Part shown: one piece after another, positions 41,587-52,644 of the stretch
Layout of the letters: each line of letters starts with the position of its first letter
Numbering within the stretch: position 1 is the first letter of the stretch
Assembly (NCBI GenBank): GCA_900323505.1
Contig: OOIN01000012.1
Location: 310,001 to 374,000 of the forward strand
Reading direction: 5' to 3'
DNA: 64,000 nt
Source: Ustilago trichophora
Lineage: Eukaryota; Basidiomycota; Ustilaginomycetes; Ustilaginales; Ustilaginaceae
The notes under the pieces: model-generated
What the model saw: only the letters and a program-made list of their open reading frames with translations
Told to the model about the DNA's origin: nothing
Database searches by the model: none
Made by a program: the position numbers and the translations under genes

Positions 41587-44500
41587 CTTCCACCTCCACT
41601 CAGACAAGCGGCCTCTCCGCTGCCGCTCGCTCAGAGCCGCCGCCGCCACCACCCCCGCTGCCCGACAATGTTCAACGTCTCATTGATCGTGTGCGCACAA
41701 ACCAGTCGGACGTCAACCTCTTTTCAGATCTGCTTCAAGCTGCTTGTGACTATCTTGATTCAGGCAAAGCGAAACAGTCCCACATCTATTGCTCCGTGGG
41801 CAGACCATGCGACTTTGAACTCGAGAGCTGCATGCTCCGCATCTTCAGTTTTCGCGCCAAAGATAACATTGAACGATGGAGGAATCGTGTCACCTCCGCC
41901 ATCTACTCCAATTGCCTCGAATGCTACAAGGGCTTCCTCAGAGCAAAAGATCATCTTCGCAACGTCCATCTCTCTTCCTTTCCCGTCGACAAGCTCGATG
42001 CTTTCTTTGCCTATTTTGACTCGGTCGAGGAGCAATTGGCTCTCGACGTTCTCGAAAAGGCAAAGCAGACTCCCGGCGATGTCCTCCGCAAGCTCACTCG
42101 TGCAGAGATCTATGCTATTCTTACCCTAGTAGCTTCGCCCAACGCTGCCAAACTCAATGTTGCTCTCAAGCAAGTCATCAAGCTCGAACAGCTCTCCAAC
42201 ATTCAGGAACTTCCCGCTGGTCTCTTGACGTTATGCATCGACGAAGTGGCGACAATTCGAGCCTTTGCAGCTCGTCAGATGCTACTGCTCAAACCGCTCA
42301 CCCAAGAAATGGCCAATCTCAGCATCTTCAAACAAGCCGCGCAGCGGGTTCAGAAGCATTACTCAGACCACGGCACCGAAGCAGACTGGTCTCTTCTCTC
42401 CATCTTGCTCAACGCTGCTCCCACCTCGGCTGCTGCGCTCACCCCAGCCATTCTCAGTCACGTTCATGATCGAGATGACCGTTTCTGTGACGTCCTCAAA
42501 GCCTACGCTGCCCTCTTGAAATTGCGAGGCCCTGCGATATGGAGTCAGAGCAAAGCTGCTCCGCTAGCTCCTACCGACAAGAACGACGAGTACCCAACTG
42601 TCATTCTCTCTGGAATCCTCGACAATCCCTTCTTCACCAAGCCGCTCTTCGAATCCCCGCGTACTGTCTCGAGTCCACGCGATAGGGGCCTTTTTTTTGG
42701 CTGGATGCGTCTCCATCTTGATACACTCCAACCACAAGGCAGCAATCTCTTCAACGAGGCCATCAAGCGTATTGCCAACTTTCTCTTTGAACGCATGCAG
42801 CAGGGCCACGTCCCCAATGAGTGTCGAGCTGTCGCATTCACTGAAGCCATCGATCTGGTCCTCAATCATGCCGATGAAGCCAGTAGCAGACAGGTCGTCG
42901 ACCTTTACGCTGCCCCCATCGCACAGATTGCTCTAGCCGAAGACAGCAAGGCTGATGAATCGACTCGACGGGCTGCCCGCGATCTCATCGCCCAAGCTTT
43001 TGAGCGAGACGCCAAGACTCTGATGCGAGCTCTCATCAAGCTTTCGTCTCTCTCCACTCAGAACAACGCCAAATGGAAAGAGCGAACTCGTGCGCAACGC
43101 GACAACAAACCCGTCGTCTCTGTAGAGGCATTCTTTCAAGAAACTGCCCGCCAAGAGTATCCGACGGTCGAGATCTGCAGCATGCTCTGGAAGGAGATTT
43201 ACAGCGTCACCTCGGCTAACTCTTCGAAAGAAGGCGTCAGCATCCTTTTGGGCGCTCTGGCCCGTATCGCTGTCTGCACCCAACCTTCCCTGCAGACCCA
43301 TATCCTCAAGCCGCCTTCCACTGGCACCAACGACGTCTATGACGCCTACGTCACACGTGTGCGTCAGTCCATCGCCACCGTGCTCAGCGCCTTTCGCACC
43401 ATGCGACGCTCCGACTTTGCCGAGCGACTCGCCGACTTTGGAGAGCTTGTCCGTGAGGAAGAGGTGCAGCAGCTTTGCACTGCCGATGCATACAGCCTCT
43501 TGCTCCTCAATCTCTGTCCGGATCCCGATGTCTACCGTCCTGCGCAAAACCTACTGAGGCAGGCCTTTAGCACTGTGGAAAGTCGCGCCGACTGCTTCCG
43601 CATCCTCTTTCAGATCAACCACACCGCGTCTCTTCGCGCCCTCGTCGAATATCTACAACAATTTATCAGCGCTACCGTCAAGTTGATCGAAGCCAACGAG
43701 TTGGCCAAATGGATGGTGCGCAGTTTTGCCGACATTGTCAACGTGCTTGCCGGCAGCACGGATGGACTGCTGAGGCCCGGAACTTCGTGGACGCTCATCG
43801 AGGATCGTTCCACGTTGCAAGCGGTAGCGCTCAAGGCTCCTTCAATATGGCGTCTCATGTGCGAGAGCGTCGCATCCATCTTCAAGCGCACGCCTGCTTG
43901 GTCCACCTTGCTCGCCCGAGAAGAGATGGTCGCTTGGTTCCGAGATGTAACCATCTTTGCCTCGGAGATGGTGGATGCCTTGGCAGTGTTCCGTAATGTC
44001 GTGCGCCGAGCTGCCGAAGCTCCTGCTCGTTGGACTGGCAAGTCCGTCGATGAAGATGCAGAGGGTTTGGAATCGGCAGAGGACGAGATGATGGTACATG
44101 CGCTGGCCTTGCCAGTCGAGTCTGCGACAAGCTGGCTTCGCATGAACGATGAGGACATTCTTCGCGAGACACAATCGTTCATTTTGAAGGCGCTGGACCA
44201 GTTCGGCGCCGAGTACGATTTCCCGGCCAAATCAAAGACCAAGATGCTCGCCTTTATCAATGAACAGATGGGCATCAAGGACGCCGCAGCTCGACATACG
44301 CTGCTTTCGCTGGACGAACTTGCCGATCTCAAGGTGCGCCTTGATCCCAATACAGGTATTATCGAGATCAGCGACGAGGACGACGACACCAAGACCACAC
44401 AATCGACTGGCACCGCATCCATCACAGCTACGTCATCGACATCCTCGCGACGTGCCGAAGATGCCTCTTCGTCTTCCAGACTCTCTTCCGCATCAGCGCC

Positions 44501-47500
44501 ATCTTCAGCACGGCCCAAAGAGGAAAGTGACAACTCGCACTGGTGGGCTGGCGTCGGCAATTTTGGCATGCTCAGCAAGAGCCAAGAACGCCGCAGAAAC
44601 AAGCTCAAGCAATCCAAGCTCAGCTTTGCAAAGGTCGATCCTAATGATATCATTGATCTTGACAAAGAGGAACGCTTAGAGGGAACGGCCAAGAAGCCCA
44701 TTACGCTCGACTTTACTCGACCAAAGGCGTCCCCTGCACCTGCTCCTTCTGCACCCATCAACGCATACCGGGGCGCCGCGGCTCGAGGCGTCTACCCTTC
44801 TTCGAGTGCTTCAACGAGCGCTCGAACGGGCGTTGCCAAGACGAGCACAGGTAAGTTGGCCCAGCTGCGTCAGGAGCTGGGCGGAACAAGTCGGTCTTTC
44901 AGACCGCAAAACGTCAATGTGCGCTCAGGGGGCGAGAATCGCTGGGGCCGCAATCACGAGGATGACGTGACGGTTAAAGCACCTGCCGCTGTCAGCTCCG
45001 TTACTGGTGCCCTCATCAATAAGATGCCCGGTCCCACCACCGAAGCAGGCAAAGCCGCAGCAGCACGGAAGGCAGGCGGAGCCGAGAGCGATACCACAGC
45101 TTCGTCGTCCTCTTCGTCCGAATCGAGTGACGAGGAGAGCGAGGCCAAAGGATTGGCAGCGCTTCGTGCAAAGACGGATCGACCGCGTATTCCTAAAATT
45201 GCACAGCCGCAGCGGCGTCAGATTGTCGTCAAAGAGGACTACCATCTCGAACGCGCTCGCCGGGAACGTGCCGACGCCGAACGCAAACGTATCTTGCGTA
45301 GTCCGCCTGATTTCTCTGCGCTGCATCGCAGTATCTTGACCTGGGATTATGCTCACGAAGGCGAACGACCCCCAGCGCTTGCTGGAAAGGAGCCCGAGTA
45401 TCGACGCATTCAGCCGCACTTCAACAACGCCAATGACTATGGAGCCGTGTTTGGTCCTCTCCTCTTGCTCGAATGCTGGGCTCAATTCCGCCAGGCCAAG
45501 GAGGAGGCTGACAACTCCAACAACATCAGCATACCCCTCGAAGTAGCCGGTCGGTCGACAGTCGACCAGTTTGTTGACGTCAACGTCACCATTCCGCCAG
45601 ACCTCCTTCCACCTACCGAGCACTTTAACGACACCGAGATTGTGCGCTTGAAGGAAAGAGTTCCAGCCATTTCGGGCAAGCAGCCCAAGATCGTATTGGC
45701 CAAAATCGAGGCGTTCAAACGTCATCCGCAAGGCCATCAACTCACGCTGCGATGCTGCTTGTCTGAGGACCGCCAGGGTGTCAGTACAGCGCTGGTGAAC
45801 CGCTCAAAGTGGGAGCTCAAGAAGCTCTTCTCGTTGACAACGTTGCATCGTGAGTTTGCAGCTCTCATGGCGGCACCCTACTTTGACCTCTTCAGCGACG
45901 TCATCAGGGCGCGTGTCGCTCCCAAAGTCACGCTCACCACCGACGAGGTTCGCAAGGCGATGCAGGGATACCAGGTCAACGAGCCGCAAGCGAGGGCCAT
46001 TCTCGGCTCTCTGGCAACCGAAGGCTTCTCACTCATTCAGGGTCCACCCGGTACCGGTAAGACCAAGACGATCTGTGCACTGATCGGCGCCTTTGTTTCA
46101 AATCGCAAGGGCCCTTCAACCTCTGTACAGGCTGGGCAAGGGCAGGGCAAGGTGGGTGCCACCAAGAAGATCTTGCTCTGTGCGCCTAGTAACGCAGCTA
46201 TCGACGAAGTGGCCAAGCGAGCCAGAGCCGGGATCCGCCTAACGGATGGCAGGGTGATCCATCCCAAGGTGGTGCGTGTCGGACGAGAAGACACGATCAA
46301 CATTGCTGTCAAGGATGTCTCCTTGGAGCACCTCATTGAGCAACGTCTAGAAGGTGGCACTGCATTTGACCGCAACGGGACCGCCACGGCAGACCCAAGC
46401 GCGTTGCATGCCGAGATCCACTCTCTCAAGATGCAGCGTGAACAGAAGCAGACTGAGCTTTCGCAGGCACGAGCCAACGGCACTCAGGCTATGGTGACGC
46501 AGCTTGAGGCAGAGATCCGCAACCTGTCGGCCAAACGTCTTGGCGTTATGTCCAAGCTGGATGAAGCCAAGGATAAGCAGCAGAGCCAACACCGTCAGCG
46601 CGAAGCCGATCGAAGACGTGCGAGGATGGAGATCCTGGGCGATGCCGATGTGATCTGCACTACGCTCTCGGGAGCAGGTCACGAGATGCTCAGCGGAGTG
46701 GCTTTTGACTTTGAGACGGTGGTCATCGATGAAGCTGCTCAGGCGGTCGAGTTGAGCTCCATCATCCCGCTGCGCTACGGTTGCAAGCAGTGCATCATGG
46801 TCGGTGACCCTAATCAGCTGCCACCTACCGTCATCTCGCAGCAGGCCGAGAAGCTTGGCTATTCGCAGTCGCTCTTCGTAAGGATGTTCGAACGATCTCC
46901 TCAAGCGGTGCATCTTCTCAGCATTCAGTATCGTATGCACCCCGAAATTTCGGTCTTCCCGTCCAAGGCCTTCTACGACTCGAAGCTGCAGGATGGTCCC
47001 GATATGGCCGAAATGACACGCCAACCATGGCACAAGTACGAGTTGACACGACCGTTCAAGTTCTTGTCGACGAAAGCACCCGAGCAACCAGGACGGATGC
47101 ACTCGATCATCAACAAGGAGGAGGCCAACGTCGCACTGGCGCTGTACGAACGTATGCGGACGGACAACCCAAGCGAGAACTTTGACTACCGCATCGGTAT
47201 CGTAACCATGTACAAGGCGCAGGTTTTTGAGCTCAAGCGCACCTTCCAGCAGCGGTATGGACAGGATATTGTGGATCGCATCGATTTCAACACGGTCGAC
47301 GGATTCCAGGGTCAGGAGAAGGATATCATTATACTGAGTTGTGTACGTTCCGCGATGGAACCACGCAGCATCGGTTTCTTGAGCGATCGTCGACGTCTCA
47401 ACGTAGCAGTGACGCGTGCCAAAAGCAATCTGTTCATCATTGGTAATGCGGAACATCTGCGCCGCGGAGATGCCATCTGGGAGAATTTGGTGTCGACGGC

Positions 47501-48263
47501 GGAGCAGCGGGGAGCGGTGCAGCCTATTACGGTGGCGCTGCTCCAGAAGGGCGATCGCACTTTGGCAAAGAATCATGCTGCTATCGAGGCAAAGCGGCCG
47601 CCATCGGCTCCTGCTGCCGGTGCCACTCATCCAAAAGCAGCAAGACCTCCTGGACCTCCGCCTGCCAGACCAGCGCCGATGGCGACCACAACTTCGTATG
47701 CGCCTCCAGCTGCCAACCCAACCAATATGCCGGTGAAAAGACCAATGCAGGGTCCGAACGGCATTCCTGCCGGCAGACCCAGTGGCGAAAAGCGCAAATC
47801 GATTTTGGTCGATGATCCCAGAATGGTGCCCAAGAAGCCACGCGTGTCGAATGAGAACGATACTTCTGGCAGGCCACGTCCTCCAGGGCCAGCCTCTAGC
47901 GGCAAACCCACGGCCGCGAAACCGGACGCTGCTGCTGCTGTCAACCGCAAACAAACCGGTGCTCCAAATGGGGTTGTACCACCCATGCGACCTTCTTCTC
48001 GTCCCGGTGTACCCGCAAACGACCTACCCGTCGGCAAGCTAAAAGTAACCCCACAACAGCAAGTATCCGCTGGCATCCCCCGAAGGTCCATCACACCAAC
48101 CGGTGCTAGTCCGAAGGACCGCACCGGATTGCCCAACCGAAACAGCGCTGCCAGTGGCAACGGAAGCCCACGTGGATTAGCAGCTCTACCTCGGAGACCT
48201 GCCAGCCCGCCCAAGCCTTCGAATGCCGCGCTGAATGCGTTGTTTGTCAAGAAACGCAAGTGA
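41583..48263 (+). CDS. SEN1: SEN1-type superfamily 1 RNA/DNA helicase
   Basis: The 2226-residue single-exon protein is a Sen1/senataxin helicase, which unwinds RNA-DNA hybrids and terminates noncoding Pol II transcription in the nucleus. The N-terminal half is the helical SEN1 N-domain (from about residue 90 to 900), followed by a disordered acidic/serine-rich linker with basic patches. The helicase core has GPPGTGKT (1487-1494), DEAAQ (1716-1720), VGDPNQLPPTV, QYRMHP (1782-1787), DGFQGQEKDIIILS and LNVAVTRAK (about 1938-1946). An insertion with coiled-coil character (LKMQREQKQTELSQ) sits between motifs Ia and II, as in the Sen1 stalk. The C-terminal 250 residues are proline/alanine-rich and end in VKKRK, a likely nuclear signal. 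A seven-codon upstream ORF overlaps the start codon. Confidence 0.95.
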   Translation: MTSTSTQTSGLSAAARSEPPPPPPPLPDNVQRLIDRVRTNQSDVNLFSDLLQAACDYLDSGKAKQSHIYCSVGRPCDFELESCMLRIFSFRAKDNIERWRNRVTSAIYSNCLECYKGFLRAKDHLRNVHLSSFPVDKLDAFFAYFDSVEEQLALDVLEKAKQTPGDVLRKLTRAEIYAILTLVASPNAAKLNVALKQVIKLEQLSNIQELPAGLLTLCIDEVATIRAFAARQMLLLKPLTQEMANLSIFKQAAQRVQKHYSDHGTEADWSLLSILLNAAPTSAAALTPAILSHVHDRDDRFCDVLKAYAALLKLRGPAIWSQSKAAPLAPTDKNDEYPTVILSGILDNPFFTKPLFESPRTVSSPRDRGLFFGWMRLHLDTLQPQGSNLFNEAIKRIANFLFERMQQGHVPNECRAVAFTEAIDLVLNHADEASSRQVVDLYAAPIAQIALAEDSKADESTRRAARDLIAQAFERDAKTLMRALIKLSSLSTQNNAKWKERTRAQRDNKPVVSVEAFFQETARQEYPTVEICSMLWKEIYSVTSANSSKEGVSILLGALARIAVCTQPSLQTHILKPPSTGTNDVYDAYVTRVRQSIATVLSAFRTMRRSDFAERLADFGELVREEEVQQLCTADAYSLLLLNLCPDPDVYRPAQNLLRQAFSTVESRADCFRILFQINHTASLRALVEYLQQFISATVKLIEANELAKWMVRSFADIVNVLAGSTDGLLRPGTSWTLIEDRSTLQAVALKAPSIWRLMCESVASIFKRTPAWSTLLAREEMVAWFRDVTIFASEMVDALAVFRNVVRRAAEAPARWTGKSVDEDAEGLESAEDEMMVHALALPVESATSWLRMNDEDILRETQSFILKALDQFGAEYDFPAKSKTKMLAFINEQMGIKDAAARHTLLSLDELADLKVRLDPNTGIIEISDEDDDTKTTQSTGTASITATSSTSSRRAEDASSSSRLSSASAPSSARPKEESDNSHWWAGVGNFGMLSKSQERRRNKLKQSKLSFAKVDPNDIIDLDKEERLEGTAKKPITLDFTRPKASPAPAPSAPINAYRGAAARGVYPSSSASTSARTGVAKTSTGKLAQLRQELGGTSRSFRPQNVNVRSGGENRWGRNHEDDVTVKAPAAVSSVTGALINKMPGPTTEAGKAAAARKAGGAESDTTASSSSSSESSDEESEAKGLAALRAKTDRPRIPKIAQPQRRQIVVKEDYHLERARRERADAERKRILRSPPDFSALHRSILTWDYAHEGERPPALAGKEPEYRRIQPHFNNANDYGAVFGPLLLLECWAQFRQAKEEADNSNNISIPLEVAGRSTVDQFVDVNVTIPPDLLPPTEHFNDTEIVRLKERVPAISGKQPKIVLAKIEAFKRHPQGHQLTLRCCLSEDRQGVSTALVNRSKWELKKLFSLTTLHREFAALMAAPYFDLFSDVIRARVAPKVTLTTDEVRKAMQGYQVNEPQARAILGSLATEGFSLIQGPPGTGKTKTICALIGAFVSNRKGPSTSVQAGQGQGKVGATKKILLCAPSNAAIDEVAKRARAGIRLTDGRVIHPKVVRVGREDTINIAVKDVSLEHLIEQRLEGGTAFDRNGTATADPSALHAEIHSLKMQREQKQTELSQARANGTQAMVTQLEAEIRNLSAKRLGVMSKLDEAKDKQQSQHRQREADRRRARMEILGDADVICTTLSGAGHEMLSGVAFDFETVVIDEAAQAVELSSIIPLRYGCKQCIMVGDPNQLPPTVISQQAEKLGYSQSLFVRMFERSPQAVHLLSIQYRMHPEISVFPSKAFYDSKLQDGPDMAEMTRQPWHKYELTRPFKFLSTKAPEQPGRMHSIINKEEANVALALYERMRTDNPSENFDYRIGIVTMYKAQVFELKRTFQQRYGQDIVDRIDFNTVDGFQGQEKDIIILSCVRSAMEPRSIGFLSDRRRLNVAVTRAKSNLFIIGNAEHLRRGDAIWENLVSTAEQRGAVQPITVALLQKGDRTLAKNHAAIEAKRPPSAPAAGATHPKAARPPGPPPARPAPMATTTSYAPPAANPTNMPVKRPMQGPNGIPAGRPSGEKRKSILVDDPRMVPKKPRVSNENDTSGRPRPPGPASSGKPTAAKPDAAAAVNRKQTGAPNGVVPPMRPSSRPGVPANDLPVGKLKVTPQQQVSAGIPRRSITPTGASPKDRTGLPNRNSAASGNGSPRGLAALPRRPASPPKPSNAALNALFVKKRK

Positions 48264-48787
48264 TGCAAACCCAGCATTTTATTGTTTTGAGGATGATCGT
48301 TTCTAAATCTTTGCATGGTTCCCCTTCTCTCCGCTCAATTCCATTCTCGCATCATCGCCATCATTGTTGTCATCATCGTCATTTGTATTGTAGCATTTTT
48401 ACACACATACATATCACACAGCATGTCCATCGAAAGCGAAGAGTCGGAGTGGGTGAGTTTGGATTCGCGTGAAACAAAAGAAGGGATGCCGCGCCGATTC
48501 CGCGGTTCCGTTGGCTCAGCCAAAAAAAGAAAAAGTAGGGATTTCAAAGATTGATGGCGCATCGCGCAGCTTCATGCAGCAAGATATCTTCCTATCCGCG
48601 TGCGACTCTCTATCCACCGCTTCCCTATCCATACCATTCATCGCAACCTGCAGCATCTGAATAGCACAGGTACATCCCTCAACCTTGTCTACCTTCGAAC
48701 TTTGCGACAATCCCGCAAAATACTCTCTGGTGATGCCTTTCACCTTGGTCTAATCACCGCATCGACCCCGAATTCTTAGAGGAGAGG
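48264..48787. other. intergenic, SEN1 3' end to Zn2Cys6 gene
   Basis: 524 bp; I see only untranslated sequence, with a TCATCAT-rich patch near 48350-48390. Confidence 0.5.
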
Positions 48788-51571
48788 ATGGCAGATCTCA
48801 AACCTCACGGTTTGCAACAGGCGGCGTATCGGTACAACTGTCAACCTTGCAAGCAGCGCAAGACGAAATGCGATCGTGTAAAGCCATGTGCAAGTTGCTG
48901 TTTGCGGGGTACTCAGGATAAATGTTATACCGAGGATGGGGATGCGGTTGGGTCTCCTTCTGCTGCTGTAGCGGAAGGCGAAGAGAGGGTGAGGAAGAAG
49001 CCCAGAGTCAGCAGCAATCCTGGTAGCAAAGGTGCAACTGCTTCAGCTTCCAATGGCAAGATGTCAATCATTCCCCATTCAACAACAACAACAACATCAG
49101 TAGCATTGGAGACGAGTCAGTCGGCGATTAAAGATCACATTGCAACACTACGCAGAACTATCGATGCTCTTGAATCTTCTCTTGCCCCTATGACCACAGC
49201 AACAGAAGCCACATCAGGATCGAACTCCGTCTCACCATACAATACCGCCACCACCACCACTACCAACATCACGTCTTGGAATCCTGTCCTGACATCAAGC
49301 ATGAGGCTGACATGGACCGACGTAGCCCATCTCTTCCCGCCAAAACGAGACGTAGAACGGATCCTGGACTGTTTCTTGCGGGAAATGATCTACATCATGA
49401 TCCCCGTCCAGGAGAAACAGTTTTGGCCCGCTTGGCTGCGACTGATTTCCAGCAGCTCCTCTTCCGCTTCGTGGGATGGTTCACCACCTGAAGAAAGAGA
49501 AGGAGGGCGAGAGGTGGTGGGTATTTCACGAAGCATGGTCGGCAGCTTGCTTCTCTGTCTGGCGTCTACAAGCCACCTGATTCCGGAGAAGAGGGAGGAA
49601 GAGTTGCAACTCACAAGACCAATGGCCGAACAGAGAGACGGATGGATCACTGCCGCTCTTGCCCTCGTTCGAACTGGAACCATTTTCCCCGTCTCATCCT
49701 CTTTACCCTCCACTTCATCCCATCCAAGCTGGCTGCACTATGTCGACACATTGACCGATTCCTCCCTGGACCGGTTTGCATTTGAAACTCTCGCGGTACG
49801 GATATTCGCGCTTCGAGGAATGAGCGAAGTCGCCTACCACTTGAACGGAGAGGCCTTACGTCGGGCGATACGAATCAACTTCTTCGACGAGACCTCGCAA
49901 AAATCCGCCGAACTTTTCCACCTCGACCCGGCATTCAGCTATACAACGGATGAAGTTGTTCAGCAACGACGACGGATCGGAGCCCAAATGGTCGTGATCG
50001 AACGTTGGACTTGTCTCTACACGGGTAGACCACCTATGATCGATGACGAGGCCGAGACACTACCGGTGCCGAACGAGTGGCAATTTGAGACCGAGGAGAT
50101 CGGCTTTCGTTTTTCTCGCTTTGTCTCGCGTTTGCGTGTCCTTCCAAGTCAACTTAACGCCCTGACTTTGCGAAGCAAGATGTACGATTATGCGACCCAA
50201 CGAGCGAGGGAAGCTGAAGCTGTATCGCGCATCTGGGAACTCGATAGAGGCCTCTGTTCGATATACGACCCTACTGCACCGAAGAAAACTCTCAACGGTC
50301 GATCGCCCGCTCAAATCCTCTCTGAAGTTCCCGCCATCCTCGAAAACCCCGACCAACACTCGCACCTCTCTCACTCGCAACTGGCACAACATTATCGAGA
50401 ATTCGCCGAAGCCCTCGTCACCACGTCCTCCTGGTTATCCTTGCGATGTCTCACAACGAGCAACTTGATGTTTTTACCTTGGGTCAATAATTCTCAAGAG
50501 CGCTACTATGCGTTGAATCTGGCGCGAAGGTTAATAGAACTACTGCCGGGGATCTGGATGATGGCGAGTAGCCAATATGTTCCTTTTAGTTCGAGTTGGA
50601 TCAGTAGGCATTTGTTTTTGGCATGCACAGTGCTAAGTGTGCCGATATTGGGACAGGAACCGGTTGTTCAACCGCAAGGCCAGCAGAGTACGGTGACGGG
50701 ATTCGGCGGAGATACTCCCGAGGATACTATTACACAGGCGGCAGCTAGGGGAGCAGGGACAAGGATTGTGGAGGAGAAAAGGGGTGATTTTGCCCCCAGT
50801 CAGGTGCAACGCTTGCAGTTCTTTTCGAAACTTCATCCTGCTTCGAGCAGCGGTAGCCGGGAAAAAGTCGATTCGGCTTCGGCTTCGTCAGCGGCGGGTC
50901 TGTCCAGTTCTTCGAGCGTTGACCTGGACTGGTTTTCGGGGAAGCTAGTAGAGATTGCAGAGTTGTTCTCAAAGTTGGCAGAGAGGGGGGATCAGACGGC
51001 GGGAGTGAATACAAAGTTGATCCATGCATTGTTGAATTCGAGGGCGGAATTAAGGGATAGAGTGTTGGATAAGCTGGGTCAACGCCAACAGTATCAACAT
51101 CAACATCAACATCAATCTTTGCGTCCCGCAGCAACTGGAGTGGCAATGACAGGAGGAGGAGGAGAAGAAGCAGCAGTGGGGAAATTTGAAAGTCAAAGAG
51201 ATCTCACAAGGTTTGTTATGGCTACCACCGTTGGGAAAGGCGGCAGTCCAAGTAGTAACAATAGTGGAACTAGTCCAAGTACGATGTCTAGTCCGACTGC
51301 TACTGTAGGAACAGCAGGTGGTGGCGGTGGAGTTGGTGGGAAGAATAGAGGCGCGATGCGGAGGGAGTTTTTGACGAGAGAGTTTGGCGACAAGGAAGCT
51401 AGGATTCAGTCGCCTTCTTTGCATGATTTGGCGAATGCTGTGGATACCTATACCACTACTAGCACGAGTAGTCATAGTGTAAGGAGTGTACCATCTACCC
51501 ACACAGCTCCTCCGGCAACTTCGCATTCAAACTTCTCTCCGACATATTCACAACATCACCACCACCAACAA

Positions 51572-51610
<39 letters not shown>

Positions 51611-51877
51611 CAACAGCAAAATTCATACACGTACACATACCATCCCCCTCCTCCTCCTCAACAACAACAACAACAAGATGCACCAGCACCAATTGGAAAT
51701 GGATGGGATTGGATCCTCCCACCGACCACTACTGCAACAACATCAGCATTAGCGGATAAGACAATTGCGGAAAACGGAGGTGTAGGAGTGGGAGGAGATG
51801 GTATGGCAGGTATTCCTCTACTTTTGGACACCTCGGATTGGCTGGCTATTTTGGACGGTGTAGATATTCCGCTTTAG
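48788..51877 (+). CDS. Zn(II)2Cys6 fungal transcription factor
   Basis: The 1029-residue single-exon protein starts with a binuclear zinc cluster: C18, C21, C28, C34, C37 and C46 in YNCQPCKQRKTKCDRVKPC and the following residues, close to the N-terminus as in Gal4-type regulators. A short helical region (IATLRRTIDALESSL, about 118-132) could dimerise. The fungal transcription-factor middle domain spans about 180-640, with MVGSLLLCLAST, RIFALRGMSEVAYHLNGEAL and the diagnostic RRRIGAQMVVIERW followed by LYTGRPPMIDDE. The C-terminal 350 residues are glycine-, serine-, histidine- and glutamine-rich with an 18-glutamine run and a short terminal acidic patch (LLLDTSDWLAILDGVDIPL) that resembles an activation domain. 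Target genes are unknown. Confidence 0.9.
51566..51619 (+). repeat. CAG/CAA repeat coding poly-glutamine
   Basis: 18 consecutive glutamine codons, mostly CAG, in the C-terminal part of the zinc-cluster factor; preceded by histidines and followed by a second shorter CAA run. Confidence 0.9.
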
Positions 51878-52644
51878 GTTGGCTTTTTGAACCTTGGACC
51901 TTTTTTTTTTTTGGTCGGGTCAATATCAAAAGAACTCATTTGCTGGAATGTGGGTTTCGAGCTTCCTTGTTATCTGGTTGTCTGGTGGTGTCTTAACGTG
52001 AAACAAGTTACAAGGGGAAGACTGGGTTTTGATCTCAAGGTGTGTGAGTGAGGTGTGTGGTTATGTATCGTGTGAAGAATTCTTTTTATTTTTCTTACCG
52101 TATGAGCTGGTGAGTTTTTCGTTTGTGTTGTACTGTACTGTACTGTACGATGATGGTCTTGCTATGGAATCATTTTTCACACACAACATGCCCATCTCTC
52201 TCCCTCTCTCTCTCTCTGTCTCTCACGAAATCAAATATACAAATGAATGCACATCTTACAATCTCACCTTAACAAACCCCCCCCCCCTTTCTTTCAAATG
52301 TCACATTCATCCATAGCCCCAAACACCCTTTCACCCAATCAACAATCTTACACCAAATACCCACATTCCATCCTATCCTTTCAACTAATCAATCCAAACT
52401 CTAATATCTCAAACCACATCCAAATCTCCTCTTCCCCCTCCAAAAAACAAAACCCCCTGTGAACAATCACAACTTCCACCCTACACATTCTAACCAAACA
52501 ACCTCTTAAACCTTGAGCAAAAAGACCAAACTCCACCCCCATGAACCAAAAAAAAACAAAAAAAAAACTGTATTGCAAGAGCGTCGTAAGAAACCAATAT
52601 CAGAAGAAATATACGGGGAAGAAAACAAAAAAGAAAAGAAAAGT
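51878..52644. other. convergent AT- and C-rich region between the zinc-cluster gene and VMA6
   Basis: 3' regions of two convergent genes. A T tract lies at about 51901-51912, a TGTACTGTACTGTACTGTAC repeat near 52129-52148, a CT repeat near 52197-52218, and a C run near 52278-52287. From 52240 to 52570 the plus strand is nearly free of guanine. No gene seen. Confidence 0.5.

Noticed and set aside
43610..44761. 383-codon antisense frame in SEN1
   Set aside because: Serine-rich antisense shadow of the N-domain and linker without recognisable features.
46347..47954. 535-codon open frame antisense to SEN1
   Set aside because: It lies opposite the conserved helicase core and arises from codon bias; the product has no domain.
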